Source of the DNA: Sclerodactyla briareus
Lineage: Eukaryota > Echinodermata > Holothuroidea > Dendrochirotida > Sclerodactylidae
Assembly: GCA_026419785.1 (NCBI GenBank)
Contig: JAODTK010003209.1
Coordinates: 186,001 to 250,000 of the forward strand
DNA: 64,000 nt
Direction of reading: 5' to 3'
Shown here in pieces: positions 1-11,656 of the stretch (position 1 is the first letter of the stretch; the number at the start of each line of letters is the position of its first letter). Under the pieces are notes generated by a model that searched no databases, had not been told where the DNA came from, and worked only from the letters and a program-made list of their open reading frames with translations. The position numbers and the translations under genes were made by a program.

Positions 1-607
1 TTTTTCTCTCGCGTAGTTTATAGGCTATACAATAATTGATTTAACAACGTGGATATACGTTTGATAGAGACACATGGCAGCGTCGTTGCTGACGAGGCAG
101 TTATCGTTTGTGTGGCATGCCCTATGATGCCTCGAGTTACTGCGCCCTGGGGAATAGCGAGGTATGCGATGGGTTACCATATCAATGAGAGGGCTTTGAT
201 GACGGGGTCGTTGATGAATGCGCAACAAATGTTGGGCACCCTGCCATGCGAATTGAGTCTAACAACCGGTGAATATTTTGAGCGAAGAAACATCGTAAGG
301 TGAACATTCTGTAAAAACTGGAATTAAAAAGAAACAGTATATAAGTAGAATCCTTGGATTTTCAATGAATTCGGTGCCCTGTAGAATACCAGAATTCTAA
401 GGATAATTCAGTCACTATTCCCAGGGAATACACTTTTCAATCTAAGCTCTTCTCGAGAAACACAATACAATGAACTTACGTGGCTATTGCGGTATGCTAT
501 GCTATAGTCTTACAGAATATACCTAGCACTGCCAGGCCTATAATGTAGGGTACTCGAAGGCATATCTCGCCGATTGATGCCTCCGCGGATTCGAACGTCA
601 CATCAAG
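1..607. other. Unassigned DNA at the left edge
   Basis: No recognisable gene, repeat or RNA. An 84-residue plus-strand frame (49-303) and an overlapping minus-strand frame are open but match no family I know and have no splice or promoter context, so they are treated as chance. Confidence 0.5.
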
Positions 608-668
608 GCGAATAAGCTCAGTCAGTATGGCTCCGGGCATGAAACCAATCATGGCCAACGGTTCGAAT
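608..668 (+). mobile_element. tRNA-like SINE head (partial)
   Basis: The stretch has a box A-like word (AAGCTCAGTCAGTATGG, near 614-630) and a box B-like word (GGTTCGAAT, 660-668) at tRNA-like spacing, and then runs directly into poly-T and a TTA microsatellite. The internal Pol III promoter layout fits a tRNA-derived SINE fragment. The stems do not fold into a full cloverleaf by eye, so it is not called as a tRNA gene. Confidence 0.4.
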
Positions 669-669
669 A

Positions 670-720
670 TTTTTTTTTTTTTTCATTATTATTATTATTA
701 TTATTTTATTATTATTATTA

Positions 721-754
<34 letters not shown>

Positions 755-756
755 TA
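670..756 (+). repeat. Poly-T followed by (TTA)n microsatellite
   Basis: Fourteen T residues are followed by interrupted ATT/TTA triplets. It directly follows the tRNA-like head, as expected for a retroelement tail. Confidence 0.95.
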
Positions 757-3700
757 TACAGCTCCAACTCTGGTTGATTGATACATGCCGGGTCATGGCT
801 TGGCAAGAGGGAGACTCCCAGTAGCGTTTACACATTTCAACTTGGTTCGAAGACATACCGGACATATGACCAAATTGTGAGCAATTATTCGGACAATCGA
901 TATATCGGTCAAACGTTGGCTGGGTGACGCTCAGTCGCCGTTCAGATGACCACTGCGGACTGTTTTGAGAAATTTGTGAATGTTGAATAAGGTACGCCCC
1001 GCTAGAAATTATGACGAGAAAATTGGAGAAGAAACATAAATTGGCGGAAGGGCAAATTGAATGATGGTTTACGAAACTCCCCTTTGGGGAATTGGGACCC
1101 CCGACGGGCAAATCACGATGCCGATCCTGGACTTTGACTGGGCCCGGCGTCATGCTGTGAATAATAAACCATTGGATGCTAACCTGCACACAGTAACAAA
1201 ACTGATCGCAATAACCGCAGATAGAACCATGACTGCTGTTCCATGTGTTGATACGGCAGCGGGCCTAGGTTCGCCATTAAATTAGGTAGCTATAGGTCCC
1301 TGGCACTCCAGTAAATCAATAAACCTTCCCCACAGAGGATGACACTGGTCTCATCTCTCAATCGTTCAAGAGACTGCAGTAATTGTACCATGTAATTGAA
1401 ACGAGAATCCGGAGTCATGTTTCATCGGTATAGAGGATCGCATGGCCTAAGACGAATAGAAAGTTTCATTGGTACATCGAACTGGTACTTATGTGAGACC
1501 TAGTATCGCGAAAAGAGCAGTCCTGTTCCGGATGAATTGCTATTAAATTCTGTTCCATTTCCTTCAAATTGTCTGATAAATAAATTTAGAGATGTCTTGG
1601 GAGATAACACATTTCGTTTAATTCGCTGACAGTCGAAGCACGAAAAGAAATATCTTGCGTATCATGTCATCATCTATATTAAACAAGGAGATCGCCATAA
1701 TGGTTGCGGATCGATGATGTTTAATCAATCACTACGCCAGTGGTTGCCAGCCTTTTTTACCCAGTGCGTCCCCTCTCCTACTCCCAGCAATGTATTGGCT
1801 AATTAGTTAACTGATGTTACCCTGCTTTCACTGCATTGGTAGTCTGTGTATTATGTTAACAAACGTATGTTGGTCGAGGATCTTTTATAATTGTTCAGTT
1901 TAGGTACACCAAGAGCGATATGGCTCATCTATATATAAGAAAGGTACACAGTCTATTTCAACCTGATTGGATGATTCCCTCCCCTGACCTCCCCACTCCT
2001 CTCGGCTGAAAATCCCAATTATGTGAAGTCATGCAGCTGCATGACACTGGGTGCAACACTGTAGGCCTAATCACAACCCTGCATCAGTAGGGGATCCTGT
2101 TAATAATGAAATCCGGCACTAAACGTTCCATTGTTGAACTAGACATCGCCTGGCGGGTGAACCGCCAACGTGTATATAATCCCCACATTTGAGCAATTAG
2201 TGGGAGAGACAATGACTCATTTGATAATGCCTGAGATCATGATGGGTGGGATCGATGAGGCTAAAACGAAATGATTGCTATGTTGGGCGCCATGTTCCGA
2301 AATGCGCAAATCGGTGATAAAAGTTCTGTAAATAAATCCTAAATGGCCGCCAGGCCAGGTGGGCGGAAACGAAAGTTGGGCTCAGAACGATCGCAATATT
2401 TCAAAATGTACACATCTGCGATGAAAAGTTTCGTAAAAAAAAATATATATATATTTTTTTTTTTTTTCTTAATCGAGTCATCAATTTATTTCATACTATG
2501 CTGTTGCATAAGAAAATATGTATCAAACCTTCCACTACACGACCACAGAACAATTTAAAATAGATCCCCACAAACGCTTTGTGTTTGTTCGGTATCGTAT
2601 CACCTCCTGCACAAATATTAAGCGTACCCGGACTTGGGACCCTACATGTGAAACTTTTTTTTTTTATGTTGAATAAAACAGAACAGGTAGTGTCCGGTTG
2701 CTCTACTGTTAGCCCCAAGCCACTGATATAGTCCATCCGTCATGAATATGCCCTTATATTCAAGCTGCCATATCTCAGAGAATTGATCGCCCTCGCCATT
2801 AGCAGCGATTAATTTCCGCTGAAGTATTTGTACAGAGACTGGCCACACCTCGTTTCACTTGATTGATTTGTGTATATTATCCCGTGTACTGAGTGAACGA
2901 TGTTTATTGATAAAGCCCAAGCACAAAGGCAGATGAATATGTTGGCAAATAGAGCGTCGATCGGTAACACCTGCTGGCTGAAAGATCGGTGTAGGCTATA
3001 GGTGGGGGGCAGCCTAATTTCTAATCTCTTGGACTCAAGAGCGGCCGAGGGATTGTTTGATAGGCTACAGGGGAAATACTCGATGAAACAATGAAGTCAA
3101 TATAGGCGCATCCCCATAATGTGGTGGCTATAATCTGCGGGCTTGAATCGCTTTAGGCCCTTTGCTGAAAAGTATTGATTTGATAAGTGACGAGAAATGG
3201 CCCCCGAGTTCCATCGGTCGAATGTCTGCCAATTTGTTTCCCATCAAAGTCGTGTGTTGTTTGTTGTCCCAAGTTGGAAGGCGGTAGCGATGAGTAAAAT
3301 TTCTGAAAAATCTCAGAGTTTGCACTAGTGAAAGCGACCTGTGTTTGCTGATCGGCCGATGAAAGCACGCTCGAATCGTAAACACGGCGCCCCCAAATAG
3401 AAGTCAGCATTCTTACCTGGTTACAAAATTTGACTATTTTGATACCTAAGTATTTCTCAAAAATTTAATGTTACAAAATTCAACATTCTCCATTCTAGAA
3501 GGCTATTTTCAGGATTTTTGTATGGGTTTTTATTCTGTATTTTTGGAACCATAATTGTTTAACTTCTGCTATCCAAACTTAGCATTCCAAACTTGGCAAA
3601 CGTGCAAATTTAGGCAGTTATCATGAGCGAATTATATGTATGACAAAATGCAAACATTTCCGTAGTTCTTTTTTGTTGTTGTCTGCAGTCTTCGTAAGGT

Positions 3701-4616
3701 GGGTCAATAAAATTCGCATTTAAAACTGTATTGTCTTATATACTGATCTGCAAGATAATTGTAGAATGGTCGAATCTGCATTCGCAATAGCCCGGAACCC
3801 CATTAAGAATGAAAATGAAGTATTTTCAGATTTTTCTTAACCAACCACCGTTAGTTCGGTAACGTATGCATAACTCATACATCACTGTAGTGGTGTATAT
3901 AATGCTCGGCAATGTTTGGTGAATGGTTTTATTAATCTCCAAAGGTTCATTTCTAGACGTGATAAAATATTGCTATTTTATCGGAGATTTAAACCAATGC
4001 TATTTAACCCTTCTCTCGCTACATTCGACCACATCGTGAGCAAAACGTTTGCAGACTTGTTAGGCTCTTGCCAATTAGTAAATCGTAAAAAGCAAGATTG
4101 GGAATCCCTCCAGGACAGCACTCTTTTTTTATTTGGTAGTCACGTTGTGTAATGCGATTCAATTTTTGCGAGCAATGTATATCGCTTTATAGCCGGTGGT
4201 TTGGATTCGTTCTGTTGCATTTTATTTATAATTAAGAGTTTTTGTTAGAACATATCCTCAAACAATTCTATAGTATTGGATATATTGGTGTTTCCTCCTG
4301 TTTTTGTTTTTCAATCCATTTCATTGGCGATGAAGTTATGGCAATGTTTTCCTCAAAGCGAGTTGACCATGTCGCCACTCTATAGTTCCTGCCACATTCT
4401 GCAAAAAGTGGCTTCATTATCCGTGTTACTACTACTAGGAAAATCTCGAGATAATATGCACTTCCCTAACAGTTTATATTAATACGATTTTTTTATACTT
4501 CCACTACATTTCGACCGAGGGAATTTTAACGCTGCTTGAAGAATATTATATTTTTGTACTGTCCTTCTACATGTTATGTGCAAGATCCTAATTTCCTTTA
4601 TTGGAGCAATGAAATT
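757..4616. other. Unassigned intergenic or intronic DNA
   Basis: About 3.9 kb without a recognisable gene. Open frames are short (162 residues at most, extended by translated ATT repeats) and match no known family. AT-rich stretches and short poly-T runs (for example near 2454-2468) are the only compositional features, apart from the dispersed repeat near 1949-2030. Confidence 0.5.
1949..2030 (+). repeat. Dispersed repeat, copy A (paired with 28172-28240)
   Basis: The word TACACAGTCTATTTCA, a run of pyrimidine-rich sequence with CCCTCCCCT, then GCTGAAAA and ATCCNAATNATGT occur in the same order here and near 28172-28240. Shared order over about 70-80 bp in the same orientation supports a diverged dispersed repeat of unknown family. 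Confidence 0.45.
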
Positions 4617-4652
4617 ATACTTACTTACTTACGTACTTACTTCCTTACTTAC

Positions 4653-4688
<36 letters not shown>

Positions 4689-4694
4689 CACTTA
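4617..4694 (+). repeat. (TTAC)n tetranucleotide microsatellite
   Basis: About 19 units of TTAC with scattered one-base interruptions (TTACG, TTCC, a lost T). Confidence 0.95.
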
Positions 4695-6884
4695 ATACAG
4701 TTGGCAACTGATAAGTTATGTATAGCACTTAGCAAAAAACAAAACACAAAATTGTTCAGGGCGAATAGTTCTGTACAACATGTAGCTTGACCAAAGTCGA
4801 GTGTGGCAAACCATACGAAAGGCTATAAAGCAGTAATCCAGCTGCGAGATCACAAGTGTGTATACAGCCTTTCATAACAAATATGCACAATGTTCGATGG
4901 TTATCTTGCTTAGGCAATATGTGGTTTGTGTATACGAAAAACACGCCACTGATAAGATTGTGCAAATAAGGCTCTCTCGGGCACGATTCAATGTGGGGTA
5001 ATCTCCGTCACATTTTGGTTTGATAGTTTGAACCAATCGAATACATCTATACTCCTTGTGTTAATGCTCTGTCTCTTGGGTTAGAGGGGCTCCCTGCACC
5101 ATCAACCTCGACGATCTGGCTATGATTGTTATGGTTTTAAAACAGTTAGAGTGACAAATAGGATAGCGCTGAAAAAAAATAATTGTAGTTCAAACCTCAG
5201 TATTATCAAGCAGCAACTGTTTCAATCGGCATTCCTGTAAAGGGTTTCCGTTGTTTGGAGAGATGATTTTGGGTTGGCGTTCTACAAGAGTTCTACAACT
5301 CATTTTTACTTTGTGGTGAAACCAACAGTAGCACACTTACAGTAAGTAGTAGGCGCCGACTCAAAAGTCTTTGGTCTTACTAATGGGCTTATTGGTTACG
5401 GAAAACAGCAGGAACCGATATATTTATCACTATTACATGAAAATTCTCATGTATAGTGCGGCAAAGTCAATGACAACATCATCCCAAGACAAGAATTGAT
5501 TTGAAGTTGATCGTATCAGGCGATGTCTCTTTGCATCAGGCAAACGGAGGACATCTATACAAGGGGATGAAAAGTACAGTTTACAGATTTACGGCTGTTA
5601 ATGCTTTCCAGCCAATTCACGACGGCTCCCGTAGGAATATCAGTTTTCCCATTGGTCTAGTTTGTTGAATGGTTGAACCTTTTTCTTCCCTTAAAGGAGT
5701 GTTACGAATTCTGGAGTGCCAGCCCTTTCAACCCACACATTCATGAACGAAACTATCACTGTATGTTTCTCTCAAACGTTAAGTAGATAGTGAACTGCCC
5801 TAATTTGCCAGACATTCTACGACAGTATACATTTCCTCGATTGATAGTGCAATGCTACTGGTGTGTGACTATTATACACAATTTGCATAATTCCCGAGCG
5901 GATTTCCGGATTTCATTGTTTCATTTATTTAAATGAGAAAAAAAAGAAGCTAGCTTGTGCTCAGTGGTCGCGTCTCGGGCGCGATTCAGAGCAACTCGAG
6001 CAGAACATTATCAACAATCGGGCAGAGAATCGGAAAATTTTGGGCAGAAATATTGAAAAACCTAAATATTATAATGTAGTGATGGGCGCTCGAATTTGTG
6101 ATAGAATGCTACAAAGGTAAAATATCATCGCGCAGTTCGCGCGGTATCAGTTGTCAAGTGGTGTATTCGTTTATACATAGTTAGTAGTTACTCACTGGAC
6201 TGTAAAGGAAATCAAGGAATTTCAAGATATTCTCGTAATTTGTTCTGTATCTCTTCCTTCAATTTGAAGTGTTTAGTACACATAGTGACTTTTCTGTGTC
6301 GCTTTAAGCTGTGATGAAAATCAGGAAACATTCAGAGATCTCCGCATACCTTCATCTCAACACTCAACAATGTTTAGTAGAGATGATACTGGGTCTTCTC
6401 TTACGAGCACGTTTTAGAGTGTTGTTGTTCGTAAGGCCCTCCTCCATGTTTTGTTTTGGTTTTGTTTTTTTCGAATGCGTACGTGAAAAGAATATTCTCT
6501 CATGACTGCAAGACTGCAGTCTCGGAGATTTGAACACTGTTACACTGTGCCATTTTATGCTAATTGTAAAACCAGCAGTGAATTTTCCAAAGAAGGGCAA
6601 GTACCCATTCGGCGATCGGAATATATAACAAGCCAACATTTCATGTGTTCATTACTCGCCAATCGAGGATGGGGCTTTGCCTTACGATAACCGTAGTCAA
6701 TTGCAAACCACCGATGCAACTGTTATTGGAACGAATTCGTCGACATCGAAGAAACTTAAGACATTAGTTTATACCCCACCCAGTCGGCATGGGCTCCGTA
6801 CTGATCATACTGCGTTATCACATGTTTATCATGATACGCAGGAATCCGTCGAAACTCGGCGAGTTCTGTGGGATGAAAAGCTTT
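4695..6884. other. Unassigned DNA
   Basis: No gene or clear repeat recognised. Open frames up to 91 residues are present on both strands but none carries a recognisable domain. Confidence 0.5.
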
Positions 6885-6898
6885 CCCCCCCCCCCCCC
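6885..6898 (+). repeat. Poly-C tract (14)
   Basis: An uninterrupted run of C, one of a dozen G/C homopolymers of 11 or more in this window. Confidence 0.95.
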
Positions 6899-6924
6899 GT
6901 TTTGTTCGGCTATCTAGGTGAACT

Positions 6925-7305
6925 CATCTAGTGACCTACTTGACCTCATTTACCTTCCGACCCGCTTTTTAACCTAAGGACCTTGTCTTCCTTGGTCAAT
7001 TCTTCGTGACAATCCAGACTCGTCCTTGTTTCAACAATTCCATAAATTCATTGCACTGCGTACTAACACACTGCCATCACATGCTTTCTCTAGTATGTCC
7101 TTTGGAAATGGTGAACAGCCTCTGAAACACGGGAAATTTTCATATCTTCATATATCTTTGCAACGAAACTTCCGGGAGGGGGGGTGGCGTAATGGATAAT
7201 TTTTTCGTCAGTGCAACTACGTTCCGGTAACCTACTTTGACTTCTGTTGACCTTTCGACCTCATTTGACTAATACCTTGTGACCGAGCGGAGGACAGCGG
7301 GCGTA
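6925..7305 (+). repeat. TGACC-rich dispersed repeat
   Basis: Repeated GTGACCTACTTGACCTC, TTGACTTCTGTTGACC and TCATTTGACT words, plus a core near 7155-7175 (TATATCTTTGCAACGAAACTT) resembling the AACGAAAC core of the repeats at 24631 and 25070. Interpreted as a diverged member of the same family. Confidence 0.5.
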
Positions 7306-9300
7306 AAACATCATGTACTTGGGGGCGCCTCTTAACCAGGAAAATGTAGGATTTTTCTGATTATGCCACACAACGACGATGTTCTGTTAAACATTCGCCT
7401 CTGCCACAGTTGATTGTCAATATTTATGGTTCTAATGATGGTTATTTTGTCATATATTTCGAGGGACTAAAAATACTCTACAAGACATGTTGCTTTGATT
7501 TTTTTAAACATTGGATGGGAGTCCCTCCTAAGCAGAACAGCAGAATGAGTACGACTGAGTAAGACAGCCTATACACTGCCCGTACAAAAGGTATACACTA
7601 AATTAACATTAAATAAATCATTTCAGATGATCAGATGATGGCATTAAGGGATGTGTTTTTAAAATCACATAATTCATATAATTGTTCTAGAAAAATTCTC
7701 CCAATAAGTTGGTTGTGACCTTTTCGGAGCCCGTAAATTTTTTTGTACGGTTTCTTCCGTATGGTAAAATTCCCTTGGAAAGTCCTCATTCGTGTAATCG
7801 GATTTTTCAGTGGCGTGAAATAAGAGGAGTGAGTAAGTAAACACAACCCACTGGACCCCAACTTTCTTGAAATTCTCTCTCGACTCTCTCTTATATTCAA
7901 CCAGAATTCTTGCTCTAATGTCGTCCTCAACTTTTGCTAACAGAGCATCATCTAGTAACTGTGTCTTCTGAAAATATTTGCACACCGTCTAATCCCGAAT
8001 TGCCTTCTTTGCCGAACAAGGAGTAAAACAACCAAACTCTACCCGTTTTGAAACTTGAAACTGCGGAGGACTGGCAACCCCATATAAAAACAACGATGAC
8101 TGAGAACTGTAATAATCTCCTACAATTTCGAATAGTCCCATTCACCCAGCTGAGGATAGCGAACAAGATGGGCAGTTCCAGAATAAATGATTTAAGCTGA
8201 AACAAAGAGGACACTTCATGCTCCATAACCCCTGTACGGGAGGCCAGTCGCGACGAGGAATTCCTCTCTACTACCCTGAGAACCTGACTAACCACTAAAC
8301 GCATGGTACTTTTTGTGTTTTTTTTACAATATGTCACGACTTCGTTATGAATTATTCTAATATTCAACCATGCTGCTATGCATGACGTGACAGAGTGGGG
8401 AACAAAATTCACTACACGATTCGGACAGATCGCTCCTTACCCCGTGTCTAAAATACGACAAAGAGCTAATTACAAGACAACGCATCAACCGCACCCCTTG
8501 GAATAAGTAGGATTCGCATCAACGATAGCGACCTCCTTTCAATCTGCACATTCTCCCGACCTAACCTTCTCTCACCTAAAATAAAACATGGTGGTCCTCT
8601 TATACATTCATTTCTTTTTCTTTCTTCCTCCAAATATACTTTTGACAATTGAGTAGAAAACTGCTTACCGGGTAAATGAACAGAAGCAGTGGTAAACAAA
8701 ACAATGGGTATATTGGCTCTCCCAGAACTCGAACCGCCGCTTGGCCGCTTGCAACAACGAGTTCCAAAAGGCTGTCATATAATACTGGCAGGCACCGTCA
8801 CGGCACCCCGTTGATAGCATTTTGTCTTCAATCCAATTATTCTTTCTCCCAACATTTCCTCCCCAATAAAACCCTCCAATTTTGAACCTTGTGTGATTCT
8901 GTATTTGTGACGCAAACCTGTCCGCTTCTCAAAATCCTCAAAAATTTGGGATCTAACGAAAACTCTCTGTGAGTAGCAACACACGTAGCCTCATCATGTA
9001 TGTTCACTGCCATCTCTCCCCTCCAGAATCTGAAAAAAAGTAAGAAGGCGTAACGAGCGAGTAATGTATGTAACTGCAGTGGTTTTGCTGATGTGGATGT
9101 TCCAGTACCTTTAGCCCAATTGAGCTAATAGTATGTGTTATAAGACCTTTGAATCGGGGGGGCCGAATTCTTTGGACGCATTTTTGCTTCCCATCATAAG
9201 TTACCATGTTTGTATAGTATTTTTGAGAGAGCTCATTCATTTTTCATTGGTAAGTGGGGATTAAATTTAGCACGAATAGAGTGGTCTGCAACTCTTAGAG
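7306..9300. other. Unassigned DNA with two overlapping minus-strand frames
   Basis: Minus-strand frames 7674-7985 (103 codons) and 7948-8412 (154 codons) overlap end to start, which could mean a frameshifted or spliced coding region. The first is charged and helix-like, the second has two hydrophobic stretches. I recognise neither, and no signal peptide or domain motif is evident, so they stay unassigned. A box B-like word near 8727-8750 (minus strand, GGTTCGAGTTC) has no convincing box A. Confidence 0.25.
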
Positions 9301-9327
9301 AATGCACCGAAATCTGTGGCTTCCCGC

Positions 9328-9341
9328 GGGGGGGGGGGGGG
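9328..9341 (+). repeat. Poly-G tract (14)
   Basis: Uninterrupted run of G after CCCGC. Confidence 0.95.
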
Positions 9342-9539
9342 TATGTCCATAGACTTCACCAAGGGACTTGGCGGTCCCCTGTACCACTGGCCGAAGGAGA
9401 GAAAACGGGGAAGGAACCCAAGTTTTTGGGAGGCACGCTTGGCAATATCTTGACAGTCAAAAACCGAGTGGCACTGTTACACGAGCCGGTGATAAAAACT
9501 ATGATAAAAACTAAAGTGGGTTCCGTTTGCCAGATTCTT

Positions 9540-10190
9540 ATGGGTGAATGATGGGCTAACTTATTGGGCCCACGTGGAAAGTTTGTGGTAGAATTGTTGG
9601 ACAAACGCCTCGGTGAATCTGGGCTGTATTTGATTGGGGCCCATGTGGATTTCGGGTGGGCAAGTCGTCATCGGTGAATCAGCGATAATAATAATAATGA
9701 ATATATAATAATAATAATAATGATAATAATATATAATATACTAATATAATTTTACAAGGCTCCCTGCTTGACTTTTTTCGGAAGGTTGTTTCCAGAAGCT
9801 GGGAGTAGCAATACTAAATGTGTCGTCAACCACAGATCGCCTCGCGCCCTCGTCGTTGCATTAACGCCACTCGAGAGGAGAACGAAAGGAACGAGTATTT
9901 TGGGGAACATTGTGTGATGTACATCATGAGCCAAGAAAGTTTACCACGTGGGGCCTACAAATGCACTGCTGACAAACTATTCATGGGCTGCCAAGTTGGG
10001 GCCCCAAGCACAGCCCTGTTTTTTCATGGTATTTGAGTGCCCAATGAAATCGCACCAATCGTGGAGTTGATGGATTTGTGGGCATAGGCGGGGTTTGCCC
10101 ACATGGACGGCCAATAGCGGGCGAAAAAATTAAGAGGGCCCTAATAGGCTGCCGATGTGGGCCCCTCTCAGCCCATGGCTTGCTAAGTCG
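9540..10190. repeat. Degenerate GGGCCC/CCCACRTGG-rich repeat
   Basis: TGGGCCCACGTGG (about 9567), GGGGCCCATGTGG (about 9638), CACGTGGGGCC (about 9946), TGGGGCCCCAA (about 9996), GCCCACATGG (about 10097) and TGTGGGCCCC (about 10155) recur with GGGC/GCCC words between them. The near-palindromic units suggest an old, highly diverged minisatellite or foldback repeat, split by the ATA microsatellite. Confidence 0.5.
9684..9750. repeat. (ATA)n microsatellite
   Basis: Interrupted ATA/ATAT triplets. Confidence 0.95.
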
Positions 10191-10666
10191 GTATTAATGT
10201 GTAATTCAATATTGTGATAGTAGTGCTAGATTCCATTAATGCCCTTTTAACCCATTCTAACCCCTGTCAAGGTACACCCTTACATACTTCTTGGGCATAC
10301 AGTTACTCGTCCCGAGTGATTTTTTTTTCAAGTGGCGTAGTGTCTATGTTGCCGCAACCCCTAGGTGGAGACACTCCTTCAGTACAGCGTATATGCGACA
10401 CTCGACGTCAATTATCATAAGGTTTACAGAGGGCACCAAATTCTATCGAATGCTCAATAATGCGAATATCTCACTGCCAGAGGTGACAGTGACTGTTCTT
10501 TTTTTAAATAAATTCAGGTAACTCTTTGAACTATCGGGTGAAATTTATCCCCGCCTATCCAAACAAAAAATGGCATGTACGCCGATGTTGTGAAGAAGTC
10601 TTACCTTGATACATGACTGTTGTTACTGCGCGGTGTTATGTTCGTTCGGCACATTAATGTCACCAG
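10191..10666. other. Unassigned DNA downstream of the receptor relic
   Basis: Lies 3' of the minus-strand receptor fragment. No clear polyadenylation signal could be tied to it with confidence. Confidence 0.4.
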
Positions 10667-11633
10667 TTAGTGGTCGCGCCAAGGTATGTATCCCGTTGAT
10701 GAAGGCCTCAGTGGTACCATATTCGTGGTCGTGGTGTAGTACTGGAGTCTCTGCCGGGAACCGGACGACGGATCGCGCTCCTCGAAGACCAACCCAGAGC
10801 TTGCCCATGTTCTCCTGAAGTTCTCGCCTACGAAAAGTATCGATGAAGGATGAAAATACATGTTCATGTAGACACAATACGATCGAGAGCTGGGTGCAAA
10901 CAAGCCCATGAACCCAGTGTCGCCTACATTCTGCTGTTAAGAGTACTTTGAGTGAAATGGCGTAATACGGTAGCCAAACCGATTGAAGGAATACGGACAA
11001 TCAACCGCTATCGTCAGGACGGCGACGCGTTTGGACGCGCGCGTGCCCTGTTTGGCTTCTGAACCGAAGTAAAAATTTGTTCTGCATAATAGCGACGATC
11101 GAGATGTTAAAAGAAGACAATACACCAACAGCGGTAGCGCGAGCGCCAAACGTGAAGTTGAGGGACGTGTAGCTATTCGGAACAGATGCATATTAATAGG
11201 ATGAGTCAGCGTACAATAAGAGTAGTTATGACCGGAGTGCTCAAAGGTCTCGACTTTCGGCGAACCCACGACGAGCTGAGTAGTACCAGCGACCACAGCA
11301 GGACCACGGTACACACCATGCGTGCACAGGAACGGTCCGTCGCTGCAGGAGGGAGCGGGTAGACCACCGCCATGAATCTATCAGCACTCATGGCGCACGA
11401 GCGTCCAGCTCGAGCGTATTGGTTCAGGGTGTTCATGCCGATCATGAACTTGCACACGACGATCCCGAGGGCCCAGTCTTCGGCAATGTACTGATACGAC
11501 ATGACCGGGAGGCTCGCAAGAACAAAGAAGTCAATGACAGCAGTTCAGGATGTGTAGACGTTTGGGACCGTTTTGAGGTTGTTGAAGCGCAGGAGCCAGA
11601 AGATGACGAGTCCATTACCGATTAGTCTCGATG
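10667..11633 (-). pseudogene. Rhodopsin-class GPCR exon (peptide-receptor-like), frame-disrupted
   Basis: The minus strand encodes a class A seven-helix receptor in broken frames. TM1 and TM2 read IGNGLVIFWLL (Asn 1.50) and TAVIDFFVLASLP (Asp 2.50). TM3 reads WALGIVVCKFMIGMNTLNQY, with the disulfide Cys, then MSADRFMAVVYPL, where the DRY motif is DRF. TM4 has LLWSLVLL. ECL2 has SYCTL, the second disulfide Cys. TM5 is near SRLALALPLLVYCLLL. TM6 ends KRVAVLTIAV then VWLPYYAISL (the CWxP motif with Val for Cys). TM7 to helix 8 reads MNMYFHPSSILFVGENFRRT, so NPxxY is changed to HPSSI. A TGA lies at 11545-11547, between TM1 and TM2. Frame changes fall near 11270-11290, 10985-11000 and 10905-10930. 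The layout resembles somatostatin/allatostatin/galanin-type receptors; ligand unknown. The exon begins at a splice acceptor, so the N-terminus would lie upstream. Pseudogene or indel-damaged consensus are both possible. Confidence 0.85.
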
Positions 11634-11656
11634 CTGCATGACAAAAGAGAAAAGGT
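11634..11656 (-). promoter_or_regulatory. Candidate 3' splice acceptor of the GPCR exon
   Basis: On the minus strand a pyrimidine-rich tract (CCTTTTCTCTTTTGT) ends in CATGCAG immediately before the reading frame of TM1. Upstream of it the same frame meets a stop. This fits an intron-exon boundary with the exon starting at 11633. Confidence 0.55.

Noticed and set aside
701..1189. 162-codon minus-strand gene with a C-x3-C...GH word
   Set aside because: Ends in translated ATT repeats, and the Cys/His spacing does not fit a zinc knuckle.
8727..8760. tRNA or SINE from a box B-like word on the minus strand
   Set aside because: No box A at the right distance and no foldable arms.
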